Source: Synanceia verrucosa
Taxonomy: Eukaryota; Chordata; Actinopteri; Perciformes; Synanceiidae
DNA length: 64,000 nt
Assembly: GCA_029721515.1 (NCBI GenBank)
Contig: CM056553.1
Location: forward strand, 11,363,849 to 11,427,848
Direction: 5' to 3'
The notes beneath the pieces are model-generated. The model saw nothing but the letters and a program-made list of their open reading frames with translations, was not told where the DNA came from and made no database searches. This document shows positions 1-13,700 of the stretch, piece after piece. The translations under genes were made by a program, and so were the position numbers. Numbering within the stretch: position 1 is the first letter of the stretch; each line of letters begins with the position of its first letter.

Positions 1-439
1 CATTCACAGTGTTAGGATTCAGTTGTGGCCGCCTCTGCCAAAACGCTAAAGCAGACAGGGAAGACAGGGAAAATATAGTGGTGGGAGGAGGAGGGGGGAG
101 CAGGTTTTGAATTAGAGAAAAAACATCGCAGGAGAAATGGCTGGGCAGAAAGAAAGGGTTTTCACTGCTCTGTGACTGTTTACATTCCTGGCATGGATGA
201 AAAGGCGGGGGGAGGGAGGGGAGGGGGTGCAGGTCTTGTGATAGAGAGAGAGGACTTGATCCCTGCATTTACAACTGCAGGAATTCACTCCCATTTTTGA
301 TTAACATCCTATAGACAAACAGAGCATGCAGAAACGCACACATGCATGGTGCACCGGCTGTAAGATAATAGAAAGTGGTTGGCCTTATGTCTCCAAATAT
401 ATGTTCCGGTGGGCCTCGGCTTGCAGCCAGGTCACACAA

Positions 440-447
440 TATGTATA

Positions 448-493
<46 letters not shown>
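440..493. repeat. AT/GT microsatellite
   Basis: Alternating GT then AT dinucleotides (about 54 bp) read directly from the sequence, in a dlg3 intron. Confidence 0.95.
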
Positions 494-497
<4 letters not shown>

Positions 498-1877
498 CAA
501 TGTTGTGAAAGTTTGTTTACACTGACAAATTAGCAAGAAGCATCTGGGAGTCTGTCTGCCTATTCTCCAGAGGGCCAGGCCTGACAGACAGGAATGCTGG
601 TGTGCTGTATTGGAGGGTGGTGGTGGGGTTGTTGGATTCAAAGGAGCGTCGGAGACGAGACGAAGGGACAGCGCAGAGGCAAAGGGGATCAAACTTTGAA
701 TAACCTCCAGTTTGATACATCTGCCATGTCTTGATGCTCTTGATGTGGTATTCCACATGTGAGAGAGGGGCAACTTTGGCCTCTTCTTGGAGATTTGGAC
801 GACGATAATTTGTGTGGGAGCGCCAGGGTTAAGTGTTAAGTCTTGCTTTACTGGTGATGATTGGGTTTGTGACAGCCCAAAGAGGAGCTGCTTCTCATCA
901 CAGCACACAAGGATGAGATAAGGAACACCAGGCCAAGAGCGCAGGAGGTGCTAAAATTATAGTCCCCCTGTCGATGGAGGGCTAGACAGGAAGAGGGGTT
1001 GAGGAGTAAGGGCCTTAGCCGCCATGTTCACAGTCAACATCTCATCTTCCATGTCTCCGCTGAGGCGGCAGCCTGAACGCTCTGTTAGGAAATGCTCTTT
1101 CAGAAGCAAGCACCATTTCTGGATCCTAAGGTAACCATGGAGATCTGTGTGCCTTATCGAGTCGGGATGAAAAGCTAATGATGGAAAGCAAGGTTATTTT
1201 GAGCTTGTTTGAAGGCAAGTCAGTTGTTTCAGCATATTTCAAGACATTTCGGCTGTGTTAATATTATTATTTCAGCTCTTCATCTGTGGTACAAAAAGTT
1301 CTAAAAGGCTTTAGAAAAAATGCAAGAATGTTTTAAGCTTCATCAGTACAACCAGATCGAATGTGTCCCTGATTCTGCTTTGTAAAAGTACTTGTGATGA
1401 ATTCTAAAGACCCCGACTCACTCTGTTGCTGTTGATCTTATTTAGTGGTCTTACAGGACATCCTCTGTGTCTAAGTACAGTTCATTTCAAGTGACGACAC
1501 TTTAACAGTCTGGTTAAACTTCCTGAAGGCTTTCTGCAGCCACCATTTAGGACTTTCTGATGCTCTTAATTTCATTTAGTGGAGTAATCAACGCTTTTAT
1601 TTTTTCCAGTCAGTCACAAGCACGACGATTCTGAAAGTCTGGAGCGCTGCCTCGGCTGCCGTCGATGGGAAAATGATTTTAACAGCAAGTTAGAGCGCAG
1701 CCATTAGGGATTGAGTAGGAATTGTTCCTGTGGACCGCAGGCTGAGTACAGCAAGAGAAGACCACTAATGGGAACCATGCAGTGTTTTCTGTGTGAAGAG
1801 TGGAAACTGTGTATATGCCTACGTACATGCATGCATGTTTATGTGTATGTGTATGCGTATATATAGTATGCGTGCCC

Positions 1878-1924
1878 GTGTGTGTGTGTGTGTGTGTGTG
1901 TGTGCCCAATGCTGGACTTCCTAG

Positions 1925-1960
<36 letters not shown>
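1878..1960. repeat. Two (GT)n microsatellite blocks
   Basis: GT runs at 1878-1904 and 1927-1960, separated by a short unique spacer, in a dlg3 intron. Confidence 0.95.
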
Positions 1961-1963
<3 letters not shown>

Positions 1964-2613
1964 ACTCATATGAAGCGTGTTCTCAGAGGGCTTTTGCTGG
2001 ACTATAGCAGCGGTTTGGCCTCTCTAGCATCTCAAAACTAGAGGCAGTCTGAATAGCCTGCTGGAGGATGAGTCATAGTGGCTGAAGCTAAAGCAGAGCG
2101 GTGGTGGCTCATTGTGTCTGCGTGCATTAATACATGTGGGTGTTTAAACGTGTACACGTGTGTATGTTTCCATGAGGTTGCCGTGCAAATCAGAAAGTTC
2201 TGTCCAACAGATGATATGCATTGGGAGCTAATCGTGTTGCTGCTTATTTTATTGCATTCATTGTTATCTATTGCAAAACCGTCTTCAGTGTTATCCACAT
2301 TATCTTCAGTAACATTGTGATTAGTACATGATTACTACCTGGTTAATCATTGTGTTTCTACCAGTAAGTGATCCTGTACATTGATCATTTATCCTATTTA
2401 AAGTACTCACTTTCAAATACAGTCTTTGCAAAGCCTGCAGACATTTTGGGTTCATGCAAAATAGAAGATGGCTGTTTTTTTGAAGCAGGCTCTGCGTTTC
2501 CCCTCTGTTTATGCTGTTTCTATTTCAGTTGTGATCATATCTCTCTCTGTGCCCATCTCCTCTTTGCTCTCTTGTCCTGCCCTTCACCCTGACGCTGTCA
2601 CTCTGTTTGGCAG

Positions 2614-3873
2614 GGAACCAAGGAAGGTGTTGCTGCACAAGGGCTCCACAGGCCTGGGCTTCAACATCGTTGGTGGAGAGGATGGAGAAGGCATTTTCGT
2701 CTCCTTCATCCTGGCAGGAGGGCCAGCAGACCTGAGTGGCGAGCTGAGGAGGGGCGACCGGATTCTCTCGGTCAGTATTTTGCAATTTTTCAGCCATTAC
2801 CCATTGTCAGAAAAATGATGATAGAATTAAGGTGGCGTGGTGTTCAAAAATTCTGCAAACATCTGTCCTGCTGAAATGTCCTTGAGCAAGATGTCAGAAT
2901 TAGAAAAGAATGCCCTTTGTTGTCATTATACAGTTGTACAACGAAATTGTAGAGCTTCTCCCTTTTCAGTGCACAATAATAAAAATAAGTACGAAAATAT
3001 GAGATAATCAAATCAAAAGCCTTTATTGTCATTATATAACAGTGCATACAATGAAATTAGGAAGATAGGTGTAAAATAAGTACAAATCTTAGAATGTAAG
3101 TACAAAAATAAGCATAAAAATAAGTATAAAAATTGTCTTCTATACAGATATGAATATGAGAATGAATTTACAACAAGGATAAATACTAAGAATATGAACA
3201 GGAAATGTACAGATGTGTTGCACTGGATGTTAAACTATGTATAGAATAAATAAATAGTATAGCACGGCAGCAGTAGGCCTAACAGTGAGAGATGTAATTG
3301 CACATGAACAGATATATTGCACATTTAATGTTATAATGGTGGCTAGTATTGTTACATATGAGAGATGAGGGTGGTGATGGCTTTTGGAAAAAACTGTTCT
3401 TCAGTCTGTTTGTCCTTGCTCATTAAATCCATAACAACTCTGAGGGAGCTTAACTGCGCTCTGCTAGAAAAGATCATTTTGTGAATCAATCAAGTATCTA
3501 ATAAATTACACATTTAAACCTCTTGCCTTGTATTTCATAACTCATACACCGAAAAAAGTATGAATAAATGTCTGCAACAATGATTGCAAATGTCACTGAA
3601 AAGTCATACAGTTTCCATAGGTATCTGACATGATGAGGGCAGATCCTATCTCCACTGGGTGAAATGAAACCAGCTCGAGGAAAGGCTCTTCTCCATCCAG
3701 CAAGACTCGTTTGCTGTGCTTTGATGATCTGATCTGGGTTTCTGCTGTTTGTGCACCTGTTTTGTTGCAGGTGAATGGAGTGAACCTGAGGAATGCCACA
3801 CATGAGCAGGCGGCTGCAGCACTGAAGAGAGCTGGACAGACTGTCACCATCATCGCTCAGTACAGGCCTGAAG
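2614..3873 (+). CDS. dlg3: dlg3 PDZ3-encoding exons
   Basis: Two exons, 2614-2770 and 3771-3873, encode the third PDZ domain, which binds C-terminal peptides of membrane proteins. The carboxylate-binding loop reads GLGF (in STGLGFNIVGGEDGEG), and the domain closes with NATHEQAAAALKRAGQTVTI. The first exon enters after two bases of an Arg codon completed by G2614. The junction between the two falls between Ser (TCG, 2768-2770) and Val (GTG, 3771). Donors are GTCAGT at 2771 and GTGAGG at 3874. Confidence 0.95.
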
Positions 3874-6800
3874 GTGAGGCCAAACTTGTCTCACATCACA
3901 CATGGATACTTCATGATGTTGTGCCAAAATGGAAAGTGTTATCACCAAACAACCAGAAGTATTACTGTACTAGAATAGCCTGTTAAGTACTGATTGTTAT
4001 GTTCCTCCTGACCCCCACCTATCCTCATCCATCTACAGTACATGACATGGCCACTAAATACCCTAAATGCAGTTGCTCTATGTCCTCTGAAAATCTGGAG
4101 GTAGCTTTCTCTGTTCTAAGAAAATTACATTGATGATGTCACGAAGGTCATTGTAACTTTGGCATGGAAACTATAAATGTATTACACCTGCATTACAAAC
4201 TACATTTTTTTCACATCTTATATACATTCAGAACACACAAAGACAATAGATTTATTCATCTCCCGTTGCGGGAAATTCACTTGCTACAGCAGCGTAAACA
4301 AGGTATAGTAAGAAACAAACAATAAACAACATTAATGGAATAATAGATTAAGTAATAAATAATTGCAGTATGTATTAATGTAGCTCTTAAATCTCATCAC
4401 ATTTTGAATTATGGCCAAGTAATACTAATACGGTGCTCAGACAACTTAGAACTCAATGAAATGGCACTCAGTCAATTCAAAGTTCCTACTTGTGAACTCA
4501 AGGTAAAGCCATCTACCCCCGTCTGCGTTGAGTATTTGCCTGTTTTTAATTAAAACACTATCATACAGTTCTGCATGTCAAAATATCTCACCATGTTATC
4601 AGGTAGCTGGTCACAGTAAACAACCTCCACACAAACATTGTTTGGGAAAACATTAAAAATACAAAAATATTGTGGATGTTGCTCTGCTGCGAGTTAAACC
4701 AAGTGCACTTTTGACAAAGAGAAATCAGTTTGTCAGGGGCAGCCATGTTTTTCTATATGTTTGTGGCCTCATGAACACCTGAAGATGAGAATTTGGAAAT
4801 TTCAACTCAGATTGCAGTATACAAGTGGGGGATATCTCTGCATCTGTTGCATGGATTTGATGATTATTTTTACCAACAAAAATGAGACTGTATTGTTTAC
4901 ACCTTGTGAGTTTATCTATGATCCTGGAGACATGTACTGCAGCGGGAATTAGCACAGTGTATTTTACCAGGTGTTTATATTTATGTTTTTGTGACTGTCT
5001 TTGGACAGATTCTGTCACTGTGATAGCATTGCAACTACACAAGATTCAGTCACTATACTTCACAGGTGAGTAGTTTAAAATTGTGCTAGAGGTAGAGGTA
5101 GAGGCTGGTGTAAACGCATCTCAAGATGGTCACTAGTTAAACCAAGAGTCCCCGACCGTGGTGGGAAATATAGCACTAGATGACAGGAATAATCATTTAA
5201 CGTTGTAGTGAGCCACTAAATCCACCTGGTGATCCGCTCTGGTTGTAAATGAGTGCAGAGCGAGGCAGGAAGTATTCAGGTTCAGGGGCTGCTAGCTGTG
5301 CTGCTAGCTGTGCCGCTAGCTGTGCCGTTAGCTTGCCGTTAGCTTGCCGTTAGCTTGCCGTTAGCTGTGCTGCTAGCTGTGCCGTTAGCTTGCCGTTAGC
5401 TGTGCTGCTAGCTTGCCGTTAGCTGTGCTGCTAGCTGTGCTGTTAGCAAGCAGAGGAGTTGAGCCCACTGCAAGGCGGGCAAACGAGCTACCGTTGCTCC
5501 TCCTGTTCAAACTCCCGATGTTGGCGAACACAAGCCTGGACAGCGATGGAAAGAAGACGCTAAGCGGAAAGTGCAAGCCACGACACCAGAGGAAAACTTT
5601 AAAAAAGAGTCCCAACTACAGGTGGAAAACGGAAAGAAAACCTTCCAACTTGTATGTACCAGCCTGAGTGGATGGGGGATGGGCTGGACTTCAACAACAG
5701 CAGAGCAGAAGCCGCATGAACGAATGACTGGATGAAAGAAACCGGCGAAACAACAGACACAGTTTCATCTAATCGTGTTGAGACGAAGAAGAAACACCAC
5801 GGGAAGCAGTGACACAGTGAAACAGGACTAAACCGAGTGAGGTAACAGGTTTAATTTGACCGGTACAGTAACCTTACCGAGGTAGACTGGCGCTAGCTCT
5901 AACCTGTAACCTGTTAGTTACTCCTGTGGTACAGTGCTCAGACTGAGGGCAACAGTCCTCATTAGGTCTGAAACACTGGCTTTTAATCAGCCTTGAAATT
6001 AATAAATCACCGTGGGAGACGTGATAGCCTCATCCCTACTGTACTTGATACTGTTATACTAAACAGCCTTTACCGAGATTCACATTTGATTAGCTTTATG
6101 TCTTGTTTTTATTGTTTCGCAATTTAACTTACTATTTTAGACCAATTGAAGTCGCTTTATGTTGTAGTTTACATGCAGCAGGATTCACAGTGGTACTTGC
6201 TTTGCTGGTCTTATGTAACCTAAACCTTTAGGTGGGGACATAGAGGTGTGTTCAGACAGGTGTTTGTCAGCTCAGTCAGTGCTGGTGATTTTTAAACTGT
6301 GACCTCAGCTGTGAACTCACCTCTTCTTCACATTTGCATCACATCTGTATGCCACACAAGACTTTGGACTCTCTGACCACAAATCCCCTTTTCATGCTGA
6401 CAAAGGCAGAATTTATGTTGGCTGCCTTGTAAGTTATTTTCCAACTTATTTCAAGTTACACCACTCTTTCTCTGCTATAGTAAATTGTGTATTGGCTGCC
6501 TATTGTAGAGACTTTGGTGGTTACATTTTTCTCAGTGTTTTTGTAATTCTTTGCATGTGAGTTTGAGCATGCTGCAGTAATGCTGTGACAACAATGGAGA
6601 GGATATTGTGAGCTTTAGATCCTGGCTCTAAGGTTAGACTATGACAGGAATGTGAAGGTGCATGAGTTGTAGCATGTTTTCAGTCCATATTCCACTCTCT
6701 TTCAGTAAAACACAAGATGTAAATGTTCAGTAACTCTCCAAGGTCATTGAAAGTGTTTGACAGGATCAGTGAATTGGCACGAGGCTATGCTAAAGAAAGG

Positions 6801-7129
6801 CGCGTCAAAACTGACAAGAATGACTATATAGATTTTCCTTCTGCTACAAAATGCTGATTATAATGCTTCATTCTTTCCCTCGTGAGTTCATGTTGTCTCG
6901 CATGCCAGACCAATCAGGCGGCATCTTGAATAACGATGTGGTTAGTTGAAGGGAACCTTTGTTTTCCATCGCAACTCATGCTTTCAGTTCTGCACCCCTT
7001 TGTAACCCCATGAAGGACACTTATCTGTCTGTGTGTACAATGCTTAACTACTCAAAACACACGAGCCGTGCACACTGGCAAATGATTGACTTCCTGCATC
7101 TCCACTGGTGACCTGAGATCAACAGTAAT

Positions 7130-7168
<39 letters not shown>

Positions 7169-7678
7169 CAGAGACACACACACGTGTTGTTCGTTTTGAG
7201 TTTGGAGCAGGAGGAACCCCTGGTGTGATGTACAAGGACAGTCACTCATGGAGGGAGGAAGTGGAGGGCTGGTTAATGCAGGGCAAAATGCCTGGAGAGT
7301 ATTCTCAGGGGCTGGGGCCCGGGCGTCCACAGACCTCTGATGGAGGGCCAGCACTGAAGACTACAAGAAGCCCCAGCAGAGCTTGCAGGCTGTAGCAGGA
7401 TGTCCTCCTGACTCTCAGTGGTTTACTGGAGCATCACCAAGTCTTTACACACATTCAGCTGGTGGGGATGGAAGTGAGTGGTGTATATCCACATGCTGCC
7501 TTGCCCCACTATCAAGGAGTGCAATTAGACAAACATCTTTGCGTGTAGGAAATGGGCGGAGGGTCGTAGAGGAAATGTTAAACTTGATGGCCCCTCAGCA
7601 AATCTTGCATCAATCTGCATCACAGAAAATTGTAGAAATAGTAAAGCCAGGCTCTATATGTTCCTCCTGCAGTGTATT

Positions 7679-7713
<35 letters not shown>

Positions 7714-10700
7714 GCGCTGGTTCGACCACCCCCATGAACATAACACACTCTCACATTACAAGTACATGCCTGCTGTGTTGCATAACTGGATCAAAAGAGA
7801 AGCCACCGTCCCCCAAAATAAAAAAAGCTGTACGACTAATGAGGACACGCAGTGGGAGATACAGAATGGTCCCAGGTTCTATTAGCCGTCTTTTCTTCCT
7901 GTGGGTCACTCCTAAAAATAAAGGCTCGCTCTTGTGTATTAAGTGCTTTAGGTGACAGTTTTAAAGTTAATAATATTGTGGACTCCTGCTTTTCCAGCAT
8001 TTCAACCTTGCACATGTGAGTAGTGATGCTAATGCTTGATGTTTTGATGATTGATCACTATTAACAGTTGGATTAGACAAGAATGTATTGACGTGACTCA
8101 TTCATATCCAGGTAGATTATGTTCTTATAAAACCAGTAATGCTCAGTGATTTCTGTATTTCTCCTTGCTGCTGTAGGTCATTGACCCAAGAGTGGTTTAA
8201 GTTTTTTGTTTGAGTGCCATATGTGTTTTATCGTTGTACAGAAATTCATATTTAGCCATTAGTTTAATAGTACCAGGCAGATTTGGATCAGCCAGTTGGA
8301 CTGATGGCATTCCCTTTTTATTTTGCTCATTTTTATTTTATGTCTCAAATATATTCCAGTATTTTTTTTTTAATAATAAAGTCAATTAATAAATCATAAG
8401 TTATATACCCAATTAATACCCAATTTACTGCTGAAAAATGGTTTCATTTACAGGTAGCAAATAGATTCATGTTGTATTTCTATTTTTTATGTGATCACAG
8501 ACGGTAACTAAATGACAGGAAATGAAGGGAGGGAGAGATGAGGAATGACATGCAAGAAACGTCTCCTGCTGGATGCAAACCAAGGACGACGCGGCTCATC
8601 ATTTTGTAATCATTAATCAATTACTGGTTGTTAATGTGGCCAAAAGAAAATTACTTAAATTTGCATCCTTACTTGTGAGTGATCTGAGGACAGGACTGAA
8701 TACTGCAGCTTTCTGATTTACACACAACTCTGGCCCATTTCTGAAAGATTCATTCATATTACTGTTACTCCATGATGGGCTTGATGTTTGAGCTGGATAC
8801 AGATCTTAGGTGTCGGTATCATGTGTCAATCGCCTGCAGGACTGTAGTGATTCTCCAGTATTACAGTGGTTCAGGCACTAGGAGTGTACTTCCTTTTCTG
8901 TGTAAGAGGTGTAAACTTCCTTATTGTTTTATTTCATCTGACTTTTTAAAATTAATGGAAAATATCACAAAGGAAGTAAATGCTGCTGGTTGATCTGAGA
9001 TTGATTATAATGTCTCACACTGTTACACCGCACAGGGATGATTGTGGTGACTGTATGCTGATGTCGTCATGAACAACGAGGTGCGGCCGCAATTTATGGT
9101 TCGGCTTATGATTCCCACCCTAACTCCCAACAGAGGCTTAAAGCCGGTTGTAGTTGAGCGCTCCTCCTGCTCTCCTTGAATGCCCGCAGTGATTAGATGA
9201 ATCATTTGGACGTTAGGAATGTGAACAAGCAAAGCATTTGGCTCTTCCACCTGCACTACTAATAGTGCTATGTCACCGACACAGCTCTGAGCTAGTCCTT
9301 CAGGTTGGTGTTATTGTGAAGCAGGGCATTAAGATATCTCTCTCTCTCTCTCTCTCTCTCTCTAGCTGTTCTTTGTCTTGTCCCTAAAACCCCTCCTCTC
9401 TCAAGCTGCCATTCTCTGGCGTCTCCCGTGTCTGAGAGCCAAGTGGACGAGTCTGAATGGCTGTTTCTGCATGTGCTTTCTCCGTTCTAGGAGTGCTAGG
9501 ATGTTGCTCTTGGTTACCAGCAGTCAGGCGGTGTCTGGTTACCTCACCTTGCAGCGTCACCCTGTTGAATTGTTAACCCTTTGAGCAGAGAGCAGGGTGG
9601 AGAGCTGGCACCAGGCCCTGGGCGGGATGTGTGTTCGCTATTGAATCCTTCAGGTGCAGGGGGTTAGAGTTCAGTGACCCGAGACTTGTTTTTACACCTG
9701 TCCTGAGTTTATCGGGGAGCTGCCAAATCATCTTCGGAGGCATCATGGGTGTTTGCTTTTCAAGGCTATACTCGAAGGCTTGTTAGACAGATTCTGGACT
9801 TTGATCTCTGGTTGTTCACATTACAGGAAGTGTTACCGGCTATGAATGATTAAGCTGTAAGGTAGGAGTCAATCCCTGAAGGCATGGGAGTAAAAGAGAG
9901 ACATGGAATAAATGTGGATGATATTCTCTAGCACTAAATGTTGTTACAGGATAATTATGATCAAGATATAGATATGTTTTATCATTAGAGTAATAGTATA
10001 TGATAATGATGTGATTCTAGTTCATTGTATACAGTTAAATGAGCTCTGAGTAAAAACACAAAACATCAACATTTGTTCATTCTAACGCATAGAGAATATT
10101 TTAACATTTGACTAAATTGGTTGCTCACACTGCTGCTTTTTTGTGGTCCCAGCAGCTCCTTTGTGTGATCACATGAGCGACCGAGCGTACCTGTTTTTCT
10201 AGCTGCATCTGCTTTAGCTTAGCTTGTTCCAGCAGCCTGGGAGCACAGCTCGCTGCGCTCAGCTGGCTAATGAGAGCATTCGTAATGAGGAGGTCCGGGT
10301 GGAGTCATATATCATCCCCATGCTCCTGAGCCACAACTGGATTTACACACCTATGACAAATGGTCATGCATTTGAGATTGTTGGAGGCCTTCCCTTTTTT
10401 TAACCACACTAAAGAGCCCATGTTGAACTTAATTAATCTGTGTAATTAATTACCTGACATGAGACATTACTGGATGTGTAAGGCAGATCTGTGATAAACC
10501 ATCTGTTCCTGGGGTCATTAATCAGCCGTAGGATTCGCTGAACCTTTTCCTCTATTCACTCTGGCTCGCCACAGCTCTAACTGAGACACAAGCATCCTGC
10601 TATTCTCTACTCTGTTCAACGTTAACCACGTTAACCTTGTGTGTGTCAACCTTAAAGCCCAAAGGGGCAGTATAATATGTTAGAGGACCTGTTTTTGACA

Positions 10701-13700
10701 CAATTTGTTTCTTCCCTCCAATGCAGAATATAGCCGTTTTGAGTCCAAGATCCACGACCTGAGGGAGCAGATGATGAACAGCAGCATGAGCTCAGGATCG
10801 GGCTCCCTCCGCACCAGTGAGAAACGCTCCCTCTATGTCAGGTAAAGCTGGATCACAAGTACAACCATGCTTGCACTCTTAACACATTATTCTAAGATAT
10901 GCAGAAATAGACACTCTTGCATAATAAACCTCTACCTGCCTGTGGGGGAGAATAAAGCCTGAAAGTGCACATTGCCAAAAAGCATCAACACTGTCAAGGC
11001 TACAGCAGTGTGACCCACATCTCATAGATCATATGATAAAACTTTATTCTTCACACTGGCACTAGCATTTTCCTAGGCTAATGTTTAAAGATGACTTAGG
11101 TGTTTTTTAACCTGGACCCTATTCTCCAATGTTTTAATGTCTAAATGATTAACAGGGACACCCATTTGGAATGGGACTTCCTGGTGAAACCATGATGAAA
11201 CTAAGATTAAACTATTCTGAGATTGATTCAGTATTGAGTATCATGACGTGCTCTGATTGTTTTTATTTTATCATGATTATTGTACTGTTTGGGTAAGCAT
11301 GTGGCATTATGGAAATAGTCTCATGTGACGTGTTGCCAAAAGACGATGGCAGAATAGTTGAACAAATGGTGGAAATGCGAATGTCAGAGTCGGGCAGAGT
11401 TTGTTGTGTTGTGTAGTACAGAAAGTACTCAGTGTTGCTTAGTGTTATCTAAAATATTTAGATGATTCTTTGTGGATAAGGTCTTTGGATTTGATGACCA
11501 CCAGTATTTATATCAGCCAGAGTATACAGATATTCAGATTTTGCAAGAAGACATGGACACAAAAATAAACTGACCGTATCAAGCAGAAGAAAGCATTTTT
11601 TTCTCTGTAGGGATCTTTCCATTATGGTGTTGTCATTGCTCATTAAGTGGCTGCTTGTTACAGTGTTATCCCTCCATGCTGGACCAGTTTTAACTCTTTG
11701 ATTGCCAATGACGTATTTCAACGTTATTTAAAATCCGACGCTTGAGTGCCATCGACATAGTAATACACCAAAGTGTTTTTTTGGCAGCGGGTCACCAATC
11801 ACAGTTTCCACAGCCTAGATGTAGTTGGAGCTTTAAGAGACGGTATACCCCATGGAGATCACAGAAGGAAGTGGAGACGATCGCGATTAGAGAGCAAAAT
11901 GAAACGGATTCTTTACAAAAAGTGGCATTTTTGGTGGGAATGGCCTCTACCTCTGAAAAACAAGAATGGAACAAGGTAAAAACAAATGTTTGTTTTTTTT
12001 CATGATGAAATAGTGAGTTTTTTTCTTTCATTTGAGCTGTTCAGTGTCATAGTAAAATATTCTGTGGGTCTAGAAATATGACTTAGTGGCCAAAAACGCT
12101 GGCACAAGGCACTTTCTGTTTTATAAAACAGCTGGCACGCAATGGGTTAAACAGTTGTCCACATCAGTGACTCACCCATAAAAATACTGGTTGAAAAATA
12201 CTGAAGTTAGGCTTTAATTTTATGGCCTTGATGCAGGTCATCACCATCATAAAGTTGACGGACAGGCCTCCGCTGTTGCTGTTGTTGTGATGCCACGTAT
12301 GACATTGACTCTACTTTGTGTAATGTAGATTGACAGCGGGGCTTGTCGAAGTGACCTGTGTTATGACACTGTGGGCCGGTCGCCAAACTGAGCGGAGGCT
12401 CATTTAGGAATTGAAACAGGTGGCATCCTTCTGCTCACATAAAAGCAGTGAGTCCCAAAGGACTCCTCGGGGTCAAGGTGAAAGGCCTGTGTGATGTAAC
12501 ACCATAGTGCTTCCCCATATTTCTACTGATGTGCTAATGCGCTTCACTTAACCGGAGCCTGATAGCTGCATTACTAGATTGATGGAGCCTAAGTTCAGCA
12601 GAATTGAACCATACTGCAGTAAATAAGGTGTACAGGTGTTGCACGCTCCAGAGAGAGCAGTGTGAATGATTCTGCCTCTTATAGGCAGGCATGTAGAGCC
12701 TAGCCTGCTCCTGTGCGCATGACTAAGCCCACAGTTATGTTGGAAAAGCTGTCTAGCTAGCCGGCTGATGCAGGAGCCGCCATGTCCTCCCAGCCCAGCC
12801 TCAGGAATGTGGAGGCGTTAAGCCTCTAAGTTGTTCTCCTTACAAAAAAAATGTAAGAAAAAAACTGTCACATGTACACACACTACTATTATATGGGCAT
12901 GGCGAGGAATTTCAATCATCAACCTGTGCTTAAAGTGCACCCTGTTAAGATACGCCTCCACCTGATTGTGTCAGGACACTGTGAGCAGAACTGTTTGCTT
13001 ACTGCCTGCTGCAGTTTCAGTTGGCAGGAATACTTCAGCTGAAATCTTTAACTGGGGGGGTTGTATTTTTGGCCACAGCAGATCTATCTTCTGGTCCATG
13101 ATATGTAGCCACTAGATGTTCTGTAGGCTTGTAGGTCGAGGGAAGTTAAAAACCTGAAATGCTGGTGTGATACCTTTCAGAGATCACAGTGGGTTTACCT
13201 GTCTGACAAGGTAGTGATGCACTCAGGCAGACAATAAACAGTGATCATGTGTAGTGGAAAGTATGTGGCAACAGTAGCTGTTTCCTCCTGCTGAATGTCA
13301 GGAGGAAAACGCACGAATGGCTTTAGTGTGCACCTGGAATAAGACGTGGCATGGTGTCTCACCTTTGTATGATTACTAAACACAAGATGACCAGGTTTTT
13401 ACGTCACCGACAAGTAACAGTAAATAACAGTTATGTTTTTTTCAGTAATGCACGCATTGTGCACAGTTAAAGCTAAAATCTCTGATACACTCGGATACCA
13501 TCAGTCCATTCCAGACTCCGTTCCAGCTCTTCTATCCAGCAGCAGAACCCAGTGATCACAACAAGAGCTGTGCTAAGGTGCTAACAAAGTAGAGAGAGGT
13601 GGAGTGATGTCGGCGGTGTGGCAGGATATTTAGATAAAATCTGACGTTGCAGCTGAGTGCAAAGTTTCTCGTGGTCCACAGAATTGGGAAGTTTAACATA

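Larger units (their letters stand above)
1..2613 (+). other. dlg3 intron, 3' portion (upstream of PDZ3 exon)
   Basis: No exon of PDZ2 or of the PDZ2-PDZ3 linker is recognisable. The stretch contains an alternating AT/GT run at 440-493 and two GT runs at 1878-1904 and 1927-1960. The acceptor is CAG at 2611-2613. Confidence 0.8.
3874..10726 (+). other. Large dlg3 intron (6.9 kb)
   Basis: Lies between the PDZ3 and linker exons. It holds repeat fragments (about 4245-4330), a TAGC-rich minisatellite (5285-5456), microsatellites at 7132-7183, 7680-7711 and 9337-9363, and a possible degenerate SINE at about 8520-8600. No coding exon consistent with dlg3 is visible. Confidence 0.8.

Noticed and set aside
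1104..1130. 27 bp microexon-like stretch (TTTCAG ... AAG|GTAACC) in the first dlg3 intron
   Set aside because: It keeps frame and has plausible splice signals, but its residues match no known MAGUK segment and such short matches arise often by chance.
5413..5667. 84-codon open frame after the minisatellite
   Set aside because: No recognisable protein family, starts inside the tandem repeat and lies in an intron; likely repeat-derived.
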